64,000 nucleotides of DNA, taken from the NCBI GenBank assembly GCA_021732605.1, contig JAKFUS010000010.1:62001-126000 (forward strand), read 5' to 3'. The notes under the pieces were generated by a model, which did no database searches, was not told where the DNA came from, and worked only from the letters and a program-made list of their open reading frames with translations. Source of the DNA: Betaproteobacteria bacterium. Lineage in GTDB: Bacteria > Pseudomonadota > Gammaproteobacteria > Burkholderiales > SG8-41. Both the position numbers and the translations under genes were made by a program. Below, one piece after another: positions 36,032 to 44,590 of this stretch; position 1 is the stretch's first letter; the number at the start of each line of letters is the position of its first letter.

Positions 36032-38053
36032 TCAGTTTCCATTGCGCTTGATGCGCTCTGCGAATTCGCGTTCGAATACCCGCCGATTGCCTTCATAAGC
36101 TTCGAGCCTTGCGGTAACGATGAAGTCACGTTTGTCGCAAGCCACTTTCGTCCGCATTTCCGTGCGTACGTTCCAGTCTCCGCGCTCAAACATCCAGGTC
36201 CAGGTGACTTCGGCCTCGCAGGACAGCGGATCGCCCTCAACGATGCGATAACGCTCCGTGGAACGCGCTTCGGCGATGAGATCAATGTCGTCATAGCGGC
36301 CACGCCCGCTGCCATCGGTGACCTCGACCACAGTTTCGTTTTTGCCCATGTCGGTGCGCACCACGCGATTGCGCCCGCCGGCCGCAAGAGCGGTGCGTTT
36401 GAAAGCCGGAGCGGCTTCCACCGGTTTGAATTTTATTTTTGCGTCTTCCTTGCGCGGTGGGCGTACTGGCAGTTCCAGCGCGCTTTTGCCGGCATGCAGC
36501 GTCAGGGTCACCGGTTCGGGCGAAGGCCAGATCAGCGGCCAGTAGGTGGTGGATGCGGCCACGCGTATGCGGTGTCCTTTGGCGAAGGAATAACCGGTAT
36601 CCGCCAGCGGTACACTAACAGTGTAAGGTTTGCCGGGCGTCAGTTTTACCGGTTTATCGGCGCCATTGATGTGCGTCAGGTTGAGGATGCCGTAGGTAAC
36701 GCGCGTCGAGGCCCCATCGGGTGCCACGTCGCACAAACGCAGGCATATCAAAGCTGTGGGCCGATCGACGGAGAGTGTCAGAGTGGCCACGGGTGTTCCG
36801 AGAATTTCCAGCGTTTTCGCCAGCGGCACACTGTCAAAGCATACGGATTTGCCGTCATCGGCACGCTGGTCGCCGGGCATTTCGGGACTGGGCCCGTGCT
36901 GGAACCAGGGCATCAGTTCGCCACAGTCCAGGCCCAGCGTCTGTGGGGATTGTGCCACCACTTTGGTGGCCTTGGCGGCGCGTTCCGCCAGCCTGCCGCC
37001 TTCGTTCAGCCAATAACGTTTCAGCTTGATGCGCCTGGAAGGCCAGACCGGTTCTCCGACCCAGCGACCCGGAGATTCCGGATAGTAATTTTTTGCCGGT
37101 ACTGCCTGCGGCATCCAGGCGGTCAGCATCGGTTCATTCATGATTCCAGTATCTTTGCCACGCATCCAGTGATCAAACCAGCGCAGCGTCTCCTGCAGGA
37201 AGCCGATGGCCGGACCGGGCACGCCGAGGTACGGAAAACGATGCCCCCATGGACCGATCAGACCTTTGCGCGGCACTTTCAACCGGGTCAATGACGCGCC
37301 GACCGCGCCGACGTAAGAACTGTCGGCCCAGCCGCTGACGGCATAAAACGGGCAGCGGATGCGGTCGAAATCGATGGCGCGGCTTTTCCAGTAGGCGCTG
37401 TAATTCTGATGCTGCAGTGCCGAGATGATCTGCGGCGCGTTGTGTTCCAATCGTTCCATCCACAGCGAACGCCATTTGGCGCCGACCAGCTGCGGATCGG
37501 GCGGCCGTGATTTATAGCCAAACATCTGTGTTGACCAGCGGATTGAACGCAGCAGCACGGAACCGCCGCGGAACACCTGGCTGTAGGTATAACGGTCGGG
37601 TGCGAATGAGCAGGGGACTATGGCTTTCAGTTCCTTGGGCGCGCGATATGCGGTCTGAATGGCCTGAAAGCCGCCCCAGGAGATGCCGAACATACCCACC
37701 TGGCCGTCACTCCACGGCTGTGCCGCGATCCATTTCAAAACCTCCAGCGTGTCGTCTTGTTCCTGCTTCATCGCAAACACGCCCTGATGGCCGTCGGAAT
37801 CACCGGAGCCGCGGATATCCACCCGCATGCACGCATAGCCGTGGCCGGCGAAGTAACGGTGATGCATTGCGTCGCGCGGCGCATAGATGTCGCGCTTGCG
37901 GTACGGCAGGACCTCGATGATCGTCGGCACTGGCTTGGCGACAGCACTGTCCGGCAGCCACAGCTTCGCGGCAAGTCGCACCCCGTCAGGCATGGGAATC
38001 CAGCAGTCTTCGGTTTCAGTCCAGCGGTTGGGGAAATCCGTGATGGTTTTCAT
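36032..38053 (-). CDS. CocE/NonD-family hydrolase (X-Pro dipeptidyl-peptidase type)
   Basis: A 673-residue alpha/beta hydrolase of peptidase family S15 type. Nucleophile elbow GISWGGFQA (Ser about 122), acid in SGWADSSYVG, His in GPWGHRFPY, and the PepX C-terminal jelly-roll domain (VATLTLSVDRPTALICLRL, KGHRIRVAAS). No signal peptide, so cytoplasmic. Relatives cleave esters, amides or X-Pro peptides. Cotranscribed with a Bug binding protein 1 bp downstream, which suggests that the imported compound is its substrate; that is inference. Confidence 0.9.
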   Translation of the reverse strand: MKTITDFPNRWTETEDCWIPMPDGVRLAAKLWLPDSAVAKPVPTIIEVLPYRKRDIYAPRDAMHHRYFAGHGYACMRVDIRGSGDSDGHQGVFAMKQEQDDTLEVLKWIAAQPWSDGQVGMFGISWGGFQAIQTAYRAPKELKAIVPCSFAPDRYTYSQVFRGGSVLLRSIRWSTQMFGYKSRPPDPQLVGAKWRSLWMERLEHNAPQIISALQHQNYSAYWKSRAIDFDRIRCPFYAVSGWADSSYVGAVGASLTRLKVPRKGLIGPWGHRFPYLGVPGPAIGFLQETLRWFDHWMRGKDTGIMNEPMLTAWMPQAVPAKNYYPESPGRWVGEPVWPSRRIKLKRYWLNEGGRLAERAAKATKVVAQSPQTLGLDCGELMPWFQHGPSPEMPGDQRADDGKSVCFDSVPLAKTLEILGTPVATLTLSVDRPTALICLRLCDVAPDGASTRVTYGILNLTHINGADKPVKLTPGKPYTVSVPLADTGYSFAKGHRIRVAASTTYWPLIWPSPEPVTLTLHAGKSALELPVRPPRKEDAKIKFKPVEAAPAFKRTALAAGGRNRVVRTDMGKNETVVEVTDGSGRGRYDDIDLIAEARSTERYRIVEGDPLSCEAEVTWTWMFERGDWNVRTEMRTKVACDKRDFIVTARLEAYEGNRRVFEREFAERIKRNGN

Positions 38054-38190
38054 GTTTATGCTCGTGTGTTTGAGCGATTCTTCTGATTGGTGGACAGCGC
38101 AACTGCAGATTGCCGGTTTCTCATCGGAATAAAGCGATGCCAGGGTAATTTTAGGCGAGTTGGGTTAAAATTTGTCCATTAAATCCAGTA

Positions 38191-38226
38191 ATTTTCCGAA
38201 CGATTTTCCGAACGATTTCTGAACAA
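38191..38226 (+). repeat. Three 12-bp tandem repeats before the cyclase gene
   Basis: ATTTTCCGAACG occurs at 38191-38202 and again at 38203-38214, and a degenerate third unit ATTTCTGAACAA at 38215-38226. They end 7 bp before the start codon at 38234, where a ribosome-binding site would be. They may be operator sites or a replication-slippage tract. Confidence 0.65.
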
Positions 38227-38233
38227 TTTACTC

Positions 38234-39226
38234 ATGGCTGACAGTTCCAGTCACACGTTGGTGTGCAGTGTTATTTTTCTCGATATCCGGGGCTATTCCA
38301 AGCTTACCGTTTCCGAGCAATTGGCCGTGAAGCGTGAGTTCAACGCCATGCTGGCAAGCGCGCTCGAGGCTGTGGAGCAGCAGGACCGCATACTGCTGGA
38401 TACCGGTGACGGCGCAGCAGTAACATTTTTAGGGCCGCCGGAGGATGCTCTGTTTGTCGGACTTGATATGCGTGAGCATCAGCAAGGCATGCCCGTGCGC
38501 ATGGGCATCAATCTGGGGCCTGTGCGATTGCTTAATGATCTTAATGGCCAGCTCAATATCGTCGGCGATGGCATCAATGTCGCGCAGCGGATCATGGATT
38601 TTTCTGAGCCGGGACAGTTGCTGGTTTCGCGCTCGTTTTACGAGGTGGTGTCGCGGTTGTCCAAAGAATATGGAGCTCTCTTCAAATTCGAGGGGCAACG
38701 GGATGACAAGCACCAGCGTGCACATGAGTTTTATTCCGTCGTTGCTGAAGCACATTCCGGTTTACGCACATCGGAGACGGAAATCCGCTTGCGTACCCGG
38801 CGCGATTTTGTGGCGAAGGTGGTGGATGAGGTCGCGATAACATCCGGTTTTTCGATTGAACCGCCGGATCCGGAGCTGGAGGGGCAGCCTGCCAATGTTT
38901 TTGACGCGGGAACCAATCTGATTATTTCCGGTTATACCGAACGCAGCGTGCGCGAGGCGCTGGACAAGCTGGTGGCGGAGGGGGCGACGACCACGTCGCC
39001 CATCGCCCGGGTCAATAACAAATGGCTGGCCAGCTGTGAACATCCCAAGGCTCGCGTGACAGCCTGTACGGTGGTGGATCTGGGCAGCAGCCGCATCATT
39101 ACCGGGCCCACGCGCGAGGCTGTCGCCGCCAAACTCAACGAACTTGCAGGCTTGGGATACAAGCCGGTGCGCGATGTAGAGGCGGCTGGCGGAGTGTGGA
39201 CGGCGGTGTGTGAAACGGATCGTTGA
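38234..39226 (+). CDS. Class III adenylate/guanylate cyclase-like protein with duplicated C-terminal module
   Basis: A 330-residue soluble protein. Residues about 8-180 form a class III cyclase domain: first metal Asp in FLDIRGYSKL, second in LDTGDGAAVTF, and NIVGDGINVAQRIM carrying the Asn/Arg pair of the active site. The catalytic residues therefore appear complete. Residues about 220-330 contain two copies of a roughly 55-residue module: LIISGYTERSVREALDKL...W.ASCE and RIITGPTREAVAAKLNEL...W.AVCE. I do not recognise this module. It lies between the divergent CocE gene and a Bug gene. No membrane or sensor domain precedes the cyclase. Confidence 0.85.
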   Translation: MADSSSHTLVCSVIFLDIRGYSKLTVSEQLAVKREFNAMLASALEAVEQQDRILLDTGDGAAVTFLGPPEDALFVGLDMREHQQGMPVRMGINLGPVRLLNDLNGQLNIVGDGINVAQRIMDFSEPGQLLVSRSFYEVVSRLSKEYGALFKFEGQRDDKHQRAHEFYSVVAEAHSGLRTSETEIRLRTRRDFVAKVVDEVAITSGFSIEPPDPELEGQPANVFDAGTNLIISGYTERSVREALDKLVAEGATTTSPIARVNNKWLASCEHPKARVTACTVVDLGSSRIITGPTREAVAAKLNELAGLGYKPVRDVEAAGGVWTAVCETDR

Positions 39227-39331
39227 TTCGAATCGGTGGTATTCGCTGTTATTACCGCTTCAAGCTTCGCATTGCCTGGGCCATAGCTGATTTCCCATAC
39301 ATAAAAATAAAACAATAGAGGGGTCATTGCG

Positions 39332-40309
39332 ATGTTGAAATTTGGAAAAATAGCCACGGTAAGTGGTGCTCTCATGGCCTGCGCTGGGATTGCTGATATT
39401 GCTTACGCCCAGACCTATCCATCCAGACCGGTGCGCCTGATCGTGGCGTCTTCGCCGGGAAGCGGTGTAGACATTGTTGCGCGCCTGGTGGCGCCGAAGC
39501 TTTCTGAAACATTGGGACAGCAAGTCATCGTAGACAATCGTGCGGGTGCCGGCGGCAATCTCGGCGCTGCATTTGCGGCACGTCTGGCGCCGGATGGTTA
39601 CGGCCTGTTCATGGCGACTCCCGCCCATGCAATCAGCGGCAGCATGCCGGGCAAGCCAGGTTACGACCTGACACGTGATTTCGCGCCGATCAGTGTATTG
39701 ACCACCGGGCACTACATGCTGGTGGTGCATGTGTCGGTTCCGGTGAAATCGGTCAAGGAGCTGATTGTTTTGGCCAAAGCCCGTCCCGGCCAGCTCAACT
39801 ATGCTTCTGCCGGCAATGGCAATGCGACACATCTGGCCGGTGAACTGTTCAACATGATGGCCAATGTGAAAACCGTTCATGTCCCGTACAAGGGCGGCGG
39901 TCATGCGCGGACCGAACTGCTGGGCGGGCAGGTGGATTTCATGTTTCACAACATCACTGCCGTGCTCGGGGATGTCAGACTCGGCAGGTTGCGGGCGCTG
40001 GCGGTAACGGGGTCAAGCCGGGCTTTGGCTGCGCCGGAGATTCCCACGGTTGCTGAAGCTGCACTGCGCGGCTACAACATCACGTCGTGGTTCGGCGTTA
40101 TGACGCCGACGGGCACTGCGCCGGAAATTATTGCCAGACTCAATCGCGATTTTGTGAAAGTCATGCAGCTTGCAGATGTTCGGGAAAAACTGGAAGTACT
40201 GGGATCGGAGGCGCTGGGTGGTTCTCCCGGCGATTTTGCTGCGCACCTGCGGGGTGAGCATGACAAATGGAGCAAGGTGGTCAAGCAGGCCGCAATCACC
40301 ATGGATTGA
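39332..40309 (+). CDS. Bug/TctC-family periplasmic solute-binding protein (2)
   Basis: A 325-residue periplasmic binding protein. Signal peptide (SGALMACAGIADIAYA-QTYP), then RPVRLIVASSPGSGVDIVAR, GQQVIVDNRAGAGGN and the lobe-2 motif HVPYKGGGHARTELLGGQV. GAGGGGTC before the ATG is a good ribosome-binding site. The next gene, a polysaccharide-deacetylase-fold hydrolase, follows after 60 bp, so the pair may import and hydrolyse one compound. It belongs to a different subgroup from the three Bug proteins on the other strand. No cognate membrane subunits nearby. Confidence 0.92.
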   Translation: MLKFGKIATVSGALMACAGIADIAYAQTYPSRPVRLIVASSPGSGVDIVARLVAPKLSETLGQQVIVDNRAGAGGNLGAAFAARLAPDGYGLFMATPAHAISGSMPGKPGYDLTRDFAPISVLTTGHYMLVVHVSVPVKSVKELIVLAKARPGQLNYASAGNGNATHLAGELFNMMANVKTVHVPYKGGGHARTELLGGQVDFMFHNITAVLGDVRLGRLRALAVTGSSRALAAPEIPTVAEAALRGYNITSWFGVMTPTGTAPEIIARLNRDFVKVMQLADVREKLEVLGSEALGGSPGDFAAHLRGEHDKWSKVVKQAAITMD

Positions 40310-40369
40310 ACTGCCGCAGCTGATCGTGCTCGCTTGGCTGTTGAAACTGCATGTTAAGATTTCAATATC

Positions 40370-41221
40370 ATGGGACGACGACATCTTGCCTGCCTGACGT
40401 TTGATTTCGATGCGATCTCGGGATGGATCGCGCGGGGCATGACCTCGCCATCGCCGATTTCCCGCGGAGAGTTTGGCCCGAACGTGGCATTGCCGCGCAT
40501 CCTGGATCTGCTGAATAAATACGATGTGACCACTTCCTGGTATGTGCCAGGGCATACGCTGGAAACCTACCCTGATCAGTGCAAACAGGTGTTCGATGCG
40601 GGGCATGAAATCGGCCATCACGGCTGGACGCACCGCCCGCCCGCAGGGTTATCGCGCGCAGAGGAAGAAGCTGAACTGGTGCGCGCCAATGACACTATCA
40701 AGCAACTGACGGGGCGTGGCGCACGTGGCTACCGCTCTCCGTCGTGGGATCTGTCGCAGCATTCGGTGGCATTGCTGCTTAAACACGGATTTATTTACGA
40801 CAGCAGCATGATGGGCGACGATTACACGCCGTACCGGGTACGCAACGGCGACATCATCGAACTGGAAAAACCGGCGGTATTCGGCCTCGAAACAAAACTG
40901 ATCGAAATGCCGGTGAGCTGGACGCTGGATGATTTTCCGCATTTTGAATTCATCCGCACGCCGACCTGGATCCTGCCGGGCAACATGAACGCCAACCGTG
41001 TGCTTGACAATTGGATCAACGATTTTGTCTACCTGCGTGACAACCTTGAATGGGGTGTCATTACCTATACCTTCCATCCGTTCGTGATCGGCCGCGGCCA
41101 CCGCATGCTGGCGCTGGAAAAACTGATCCGCACGCTGAAGGAGGGCGGTGCGGTGTTTACGACGCTCGAGGCTGCGGCAGCCGAATACGGGCAGCGGGCG
41201 CCGTTCACAGCACCGGTTTAG
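40370..41221 (+). CDS. Polysaccharide-deacetylase-fold (NodB) hydrolase, PuuE/HpPgdA-like (1)
   Basis: A 283-residue NodB-fold metal hydrolase without signal peptide. Metal and catalytic sites: LTFDFDA (Asp pair), GHEIGHHGWTHRPP (two His), GYRSPSWDLS, and the subgroup motif SSMMGDDYTPY. This subgroup contains allantoinase PuuE, H. pylori PgdA and cyclic-imide hydrolases. A cytoplasmic role on an imide or amide is more likely than cell-wall deacetylation, but this is inference. A close paralogue is at 46283-47116. Probably cotranscribed with the Bug gene upstream. Confidence 0.88.
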   Translation: MGRRHLACLTFDFDAISGWIARGMTSPSPISRGEFGPNVALPRILDLLNKYDVTTSWYVPGHTLETYPDQCKQVFDAGHEIGHHGWTHRPPAGLSRAEEEAELVRANDTIKQLTGRGARGYRSPSWDLSQHSVALLLKHGFIYDSSMMGDDYTPYRVRNGDIIELEKPAVFGLETKLIEMPVSWTLDDFPHFEFIRTPTWILPGNMNANRVLDNWINDFVYLRDNLEWGVITYTFHPFVIGRGHRMLALEKLIRTLKEGGAVFTTLEAAAAEYGQRAPFTAPV

Positions 41222-41266
41222 CCATTTTCTGCGGGAAGTGCTGCGATTGCCGCAGCGTCACGCGAT

Positions 41267-41304
41267 ACAATTAATATAAGTATTTGATTTTAAATAATAT
41301 TTAG
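41267..41304 (+). repeat. AT-rich interspersed repeat, copy 4
   Basis: Contains TATAAGTATTTGATTTTA, identical over 18 nt to the copy at 4391, then AATAATATTTA. It sits between the convergent deacetylase-like and Gfo/Idh genes. Confidence 0.75.
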
Positions 41305-41348
41305 TTTGGCCATGAGAGCGCTGCGGGCTGTCGCCAGCGTCGATCCGA

Positions 41349-42434
41349 TTATTTGCGAGTCGTTTTTTTCTTTTTACTGGCAGGCTTGCGCGGGGTCGTG
41401 GATTTTTTTGCCGGCACAGCGCGTTTGCCGACCTTCACCGGTTTTGCTGTGCGCGCCGACTCGAGAATGGCTTCCAGTACGGTGACACCGTGAATTTCAT
41501 CGCCGCCGGCGACGGCCAGAGCTTGTTTGCGGGCTACTGCTTTCGCGAAATGTTCAAGCTCCGCGCGTTCGGTGCTGGTGTCCGGGAATGACATGAGCTT
41601 CGGGGGTTTGCGTTCGCGCAGATTGTCGGGGTTGAGCAGGCATACGCGCAGTTGCCAGGTGGCCAGGTGCTCGACGTCGCCGACCTCGACCCAGCCGTTT
41701 GACCCGAACACCTGCATGCGCCAGGTTTCAGCGGTGGCGATGAATGTCCCGAGATAACCGCTGGCACCGTCTTTGAACCGGAACAGCATCGACGTGGTGT
41801 CGTCAATGCCGTAATCGAGCGCGCGGCGAAAACTTTGCGCATAAACCGTGTCGACGTGGCCGGCAAGGTAGAGCATCGCATCCACGACATGCACGCCGCG
41901 ACCGGTCATGCCGCCGCCGGGGCCTTCATCGGGTCTTTGCCGCCAGTGGTCCTTTGGGTACCAGTAAACGCTGGGTCCGCAGAAATTGCCTTCGATATGC
42001 AGCAGCTTGCCGAGACGGCCGTCATCGAGCATGCGGCGGATTTCCTGCAACGCGGGCTGGAAGCGCCAGTTGTAGCCGACGGCGAGGGTCACGCCTTTTT
42101 TGGCGCAGGCACGTACCGCTTCTTTTGCCGACTCGGTGGTCATCGTAAACGGTTTTTCAGTGAACACATGTTTGCCGGCACTGGCGGCGGCGATGATCAG
42201 TTCCGCGTGTACGCTGTGCGGTGTCGCCAGCACGATGGCGTCGACAGCGGGATCGGCAAGCATTTTCCGGTAATCGTCATAGAGCCGGATACCCTGACGA
42301 TCCGCGTATTCCTGCACTTTTGACGGCGTGCGCACCGCACCCGCGACGAAACGGATCTGCTTGCTTTTGCCCTGCACGCTGTTGACCAGATTCTGTCCCC
42401 AGCGGCCGAGCCCGATGATTGCGGCGTTGATCAT
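41349..42434 (-). CDS. Gfo/Idh/MocA-family oxidoreductase with Lys-rich tail
   Basis: A 361-residue NAD(P)-dependent sugar or polyol dehydrogenase-type enzyme. N-terminal Rossmann fold (AIIGLGRWGQNL), the signature TEKPFTMT with the catalytic Lys, and the C-terminal alpha/beta domain (GGGMTGRGVHVVDAMLYLAG with the His). The last 25 or so residues (from about 336) are a basic tail of Lys, Pro, Thr and Arg ending SKKKKTTRK, outside the catalytic fold and unusual for this family. It appears to be the last gene of a minus-strand group starting with the GGT-family gene. The substrate is unknown. Confidence 0.9.
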   Translation of the reverse strand: MINAAIIGLGRWGQNLVNSVQGKSKQIRFVAGAVRTPSKVQEYADRQGIRLYDDYRKMLADPAVDAIVLATPHSVHAELIIAAASAGKHVFTEKPFTMTTESAKEAVRACAKKGVTLAVGYNWRFQPALQEIRRMLDDGRLGKLLHIEGNFCGPSVYWYPKDHWRQRPDEGPGGGMTGRGVHVVDAMLYLAGHVDTVYAQSFRRALDYGIDDTTSMLFRFKDGASGYLGTFIATAETWRMQVFGSNGWVEVGDVEHLATWQLRVCLLNPDNLRERKPPKLMSFPDTSTERAELEHFAKAVARKQALAVAGGDEIHGVTVLEAILESARTAKPVKVGKRAVPAKKSTTPRKPASKKKKTTRK

Positions 42435-42506
42435 GAATGTCCTCTCTCTGACTGTCTTTTTTTCATTTTGGTTGTATCAACAGGCGACGCGATGCACGGC
42501 GCTGTG

Positions 42507-43484
42507 CTACTGGACCTTGATGCCCGCATCCTTGATCACCTTGGTCCACAGCTTCTTTTCCGCCAGCACTACGGCATTGAGCTGTTCGGGGGTGCTGCTG
42601 CCCGGTTCCACGCCGTCCCGCGTCAGACGTTCCTTCACGTCGGGCAGGGCCATCACGCGCACCAGCTCCTTGTTGAGACGGGCTACGATGGGCTTGGGTG
42701 TTTGGGACGGCACGAACACCCCGTACCACGAGTTCACCTCGAATCCTGGCAGCCCCTGTTCGGCAATGGTGGGGATATCGGGCGCGCCGGTGGAGCGTTT
42801 GAGTCCGCTCACCCCCAGCGCCTTGAGTCGCCCGGCCTTGACGTGGGGGATCGCCGGCAGCAGCGGACCAAAGCCGAGCTTGACCTCGCCGCTGATCAAA
42901 GCCGGCAGCGCAGCACCACTGCCTCTGAAGGGAATATGCGTGAGCTTGATGCCGGCCATCGAGGACAGCAGTTCCGCCGCCAGATGGTTCGCGGTACCGA
43001 TTCCCGATGAGGCATAGTTGATGTCGCCCGGTTTGGCCTTGGCGAGTGCGACCAGATCCCGGATTGAATTTGCCGTTAACGATGGATGTGCCGAGAGAAT
43101 GCTCATCGAGTCGCCCAACTTGGATACTGCAGCAAAGTCTTTGTCGGCATCAAAGCCCACTTTCTGGCCGATCACGGGCGCGATGACGAGGGGGCCGCCG
43201 GTGCCGAGCAGGATGGTATGGCCGTCGGGCTGAGCGTCGGCCACGATCTCGGCACTGACATTGCCGCCGGCGCCGGCACGATTGTCCACCACGACCTGCT
43301 GGCTCAAGCCCTCGGCGAGCTTGTTGCCCACCACCCGGGCGATGGTGTCACTGGGGCCGCCGGGCAGAAAGCCCACGACAAAACGCACGGGGCGGGTTGG
43401 GTAGGTGTCTGCACTCCATGCGGGGCCCGCAAATGTGCAGGTCAGTACGCTGGCGGCGAACATGGCGTACCTGAAGGAAGTCAT
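42507..43484 (-). CDS. Bug/TctC-family periplasmic solute-binding protein (3)
   Basis: A 325-residue periplasmic receptor. Signal peptide (AMFAASVLTCTFAGPAWS-ADTYP), then RPVRFVVGFLPGGPSDTIAR, SQQVVVDNRAGAGGN and NYASSGIGTANHLAAELL. ATG 43484 is chosen because AGGAGA lies 6 nt upstream; an ATG at 43514 would add ten polar residues before the signal peptide. It is related to the Bug protein 54 bp upstream on the same strand, so the two may have arisen by tandem duplication. Confidence 0.93.
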   Translation of the reverse strand: MTSFRYAMFAASVLTCTFAGPAWSADTYPTRPVRFVVGFLPGGPSDTIARVVGNKLAEGLSQQVVVDNRAGAGGNVSAEIVADAQPDGHTILLGTGGPLVIAPVIGQKVGFDADKDFAAVSKLGDSMSILSAHPSLTANSIRDLVALAKAKPGDINYASSGIGTANHLAAELLSSMAGIKLTHIPFRGSGAALPALISGEVKLGFGPLLPAIPHVKAGRLKALGVSGLKRSTGAPDIPTIAEQGLPGFEVNSWYGVFVPSQTPKPIVARLNKELVRVMALPDVKERLTRDGVEPGSSTPEQLNAVVLAEKKLWTKVIKDAGIKVQ

Positions 43485-43538
43485 GTTGGTTCTCCTGGTC
43501 GGGTTGGGATTCATTGTTAGTTCGGGATGGATGCGGCT

Positions 43539-44507
43539 TCAGTCCAGAACGACGCCGGATTGTTTGACCAGCTTTGCCCAGCGCGCAGCATCTTCTTTGA
43601 TGAGTCTGGCGAACTCGGGAACCGTGGTGTATTCAACGTCGATGCCGTTGTTCGTCAGTCGGTCGATCACGGATTGCAGCTCCAATGCTTTCTTGATTTC
43701 AAGATTAAGCTTGGTGATGATCGGCTTGGGGGTTGCCGCCGGCGCCATCAGACCGTACCACACCGGCACTTCGTACCCGGGCAGGGTTTCTCCAATCGTC
43801 GGTATGTTAGGTGCGGCTTGAGCACGTTTGGCGCCGGTGACACCCAAGGCCCGCAGTTTGCCCACCTTGACCTGAGGCAGGGCGGCCAGCACCGGAAGAA
43901 AACTGATTTGCACCTCTCCCTGCAGGGTGGCCAGGATGTTTAACGCCGCGCCCTTGTAAGCGACGGCTGTGAGCTGAACGCCGCTCATCACTGAAAACAG
44001 CTCCCCTGCAAGGTGGTTGGTCGATCCCTGTCCGGAGTGCCCAAACAGCAATTTACCCGGCGGCTGTGTTTTGCCGTAGGCGATCAGTTCCCTGACAGTG
44101 GTGGCGGGAATCGAGGGATTGATCATCATCATCGTCGCCCCCATGCCGATGACCGACAACGGGGCGAACGCCTTCAGCGGGTCGTAGGCGGGTTTGCGTT
44201 TGAAGTTGGGACTGATGGTGATGACCGGCTGGCCCATGAACAGCGTATACCCGTCGGGGGTCGCGCTGGCCGCGATGTCCATGGCGAGCGCGCCACCGGC
44301 ACCAGGACGTCCGTCGATGACGATACGTTGGCCAAGTTGCTCACCCAGTTGGGTGGCCATGACGCGGGCGATGGTGTCACTGACACCACCGGGCAGATAA
44401 CCGGTAATGATGCGCATCGGACGGGTCGGGTAGGGGGGCTCTGCTGCAACGGCAGTGATGCAGGTCATGGCCAGCAAGGCAGTCAGAGAAAGCCAAAGAA
44501 TGTGCAT
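43539..44507 (-). CDS. Bug/TctC-family periplasmic solute-binding protein (4)
   Basis: A 322-residue periplasmic receptor. Signal peptide (MHILWLSLTALLAMTCITAV), then RPMRIITGYLPGGVSDTIAR, GQRIVIDGRPGAGGALAMD and FGHSGQGSTNHLAGEL. It shares the LPGG.SDTIAR pattern with the receptor at 42507-43484. ATG 44507 has GGAG 8 nt upstream and starts directly at the signal peptide. It lies 83 bp after the GGT-family gene, presumably in the same operon. Confidence 0.93.
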   Translation of the reverse strand: MHILWLSLTALLAMTCITAVAAEPPYPTRPMRIITGYLPGGVSDTIARVMATQLGEQLGQRIVIDGRPGAGGALAMDIAASATPDGYTLFMGQPVITISPNFKRKPAYDPLKAFAPLSVIGMGATMMMINPSIPATTVRELIAYGKTQPPGKLLFGHSGQGSTNHLAGELFSVMSGVQLTAVAYKGAALNILATLQGEVQISFLPVLAALPQVKVGKLRALGVTGAKRAQAAPNIPTIGETLPGYEVPVWYGLMAPAATPKPIITKLNLEIKKALELQSVIDRLTNNGIDVEYTTVPEFARLIKEDAARWAKLVKQSGVVLD

Positions 44508-44590
44508 GTTGAAACTCCGCGGGAGCAAGAACAGGTTAACCGACATTTGTGCAATTTCCGTGCCGCCGCATTTAAGCCTCGTGTTCCCGT

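Noticed and set aside
41240-41260. GCTGCG/CGCAGC hairpin after the first deacetylase gene.
   Set aside because: No T-run follows; termination could also be aided by the AT-rich repeat but there is no evidence.
43694-43725. TTGATTTCAAG palindrome inside a Bug gene, similar to the repeat-like segment in the acyl-CoA ligase.
   Set aside because: Encodes an ordinary LNLEIKKAL helix, match to the repeat is short, and codon use nearby is not clearly unusual.
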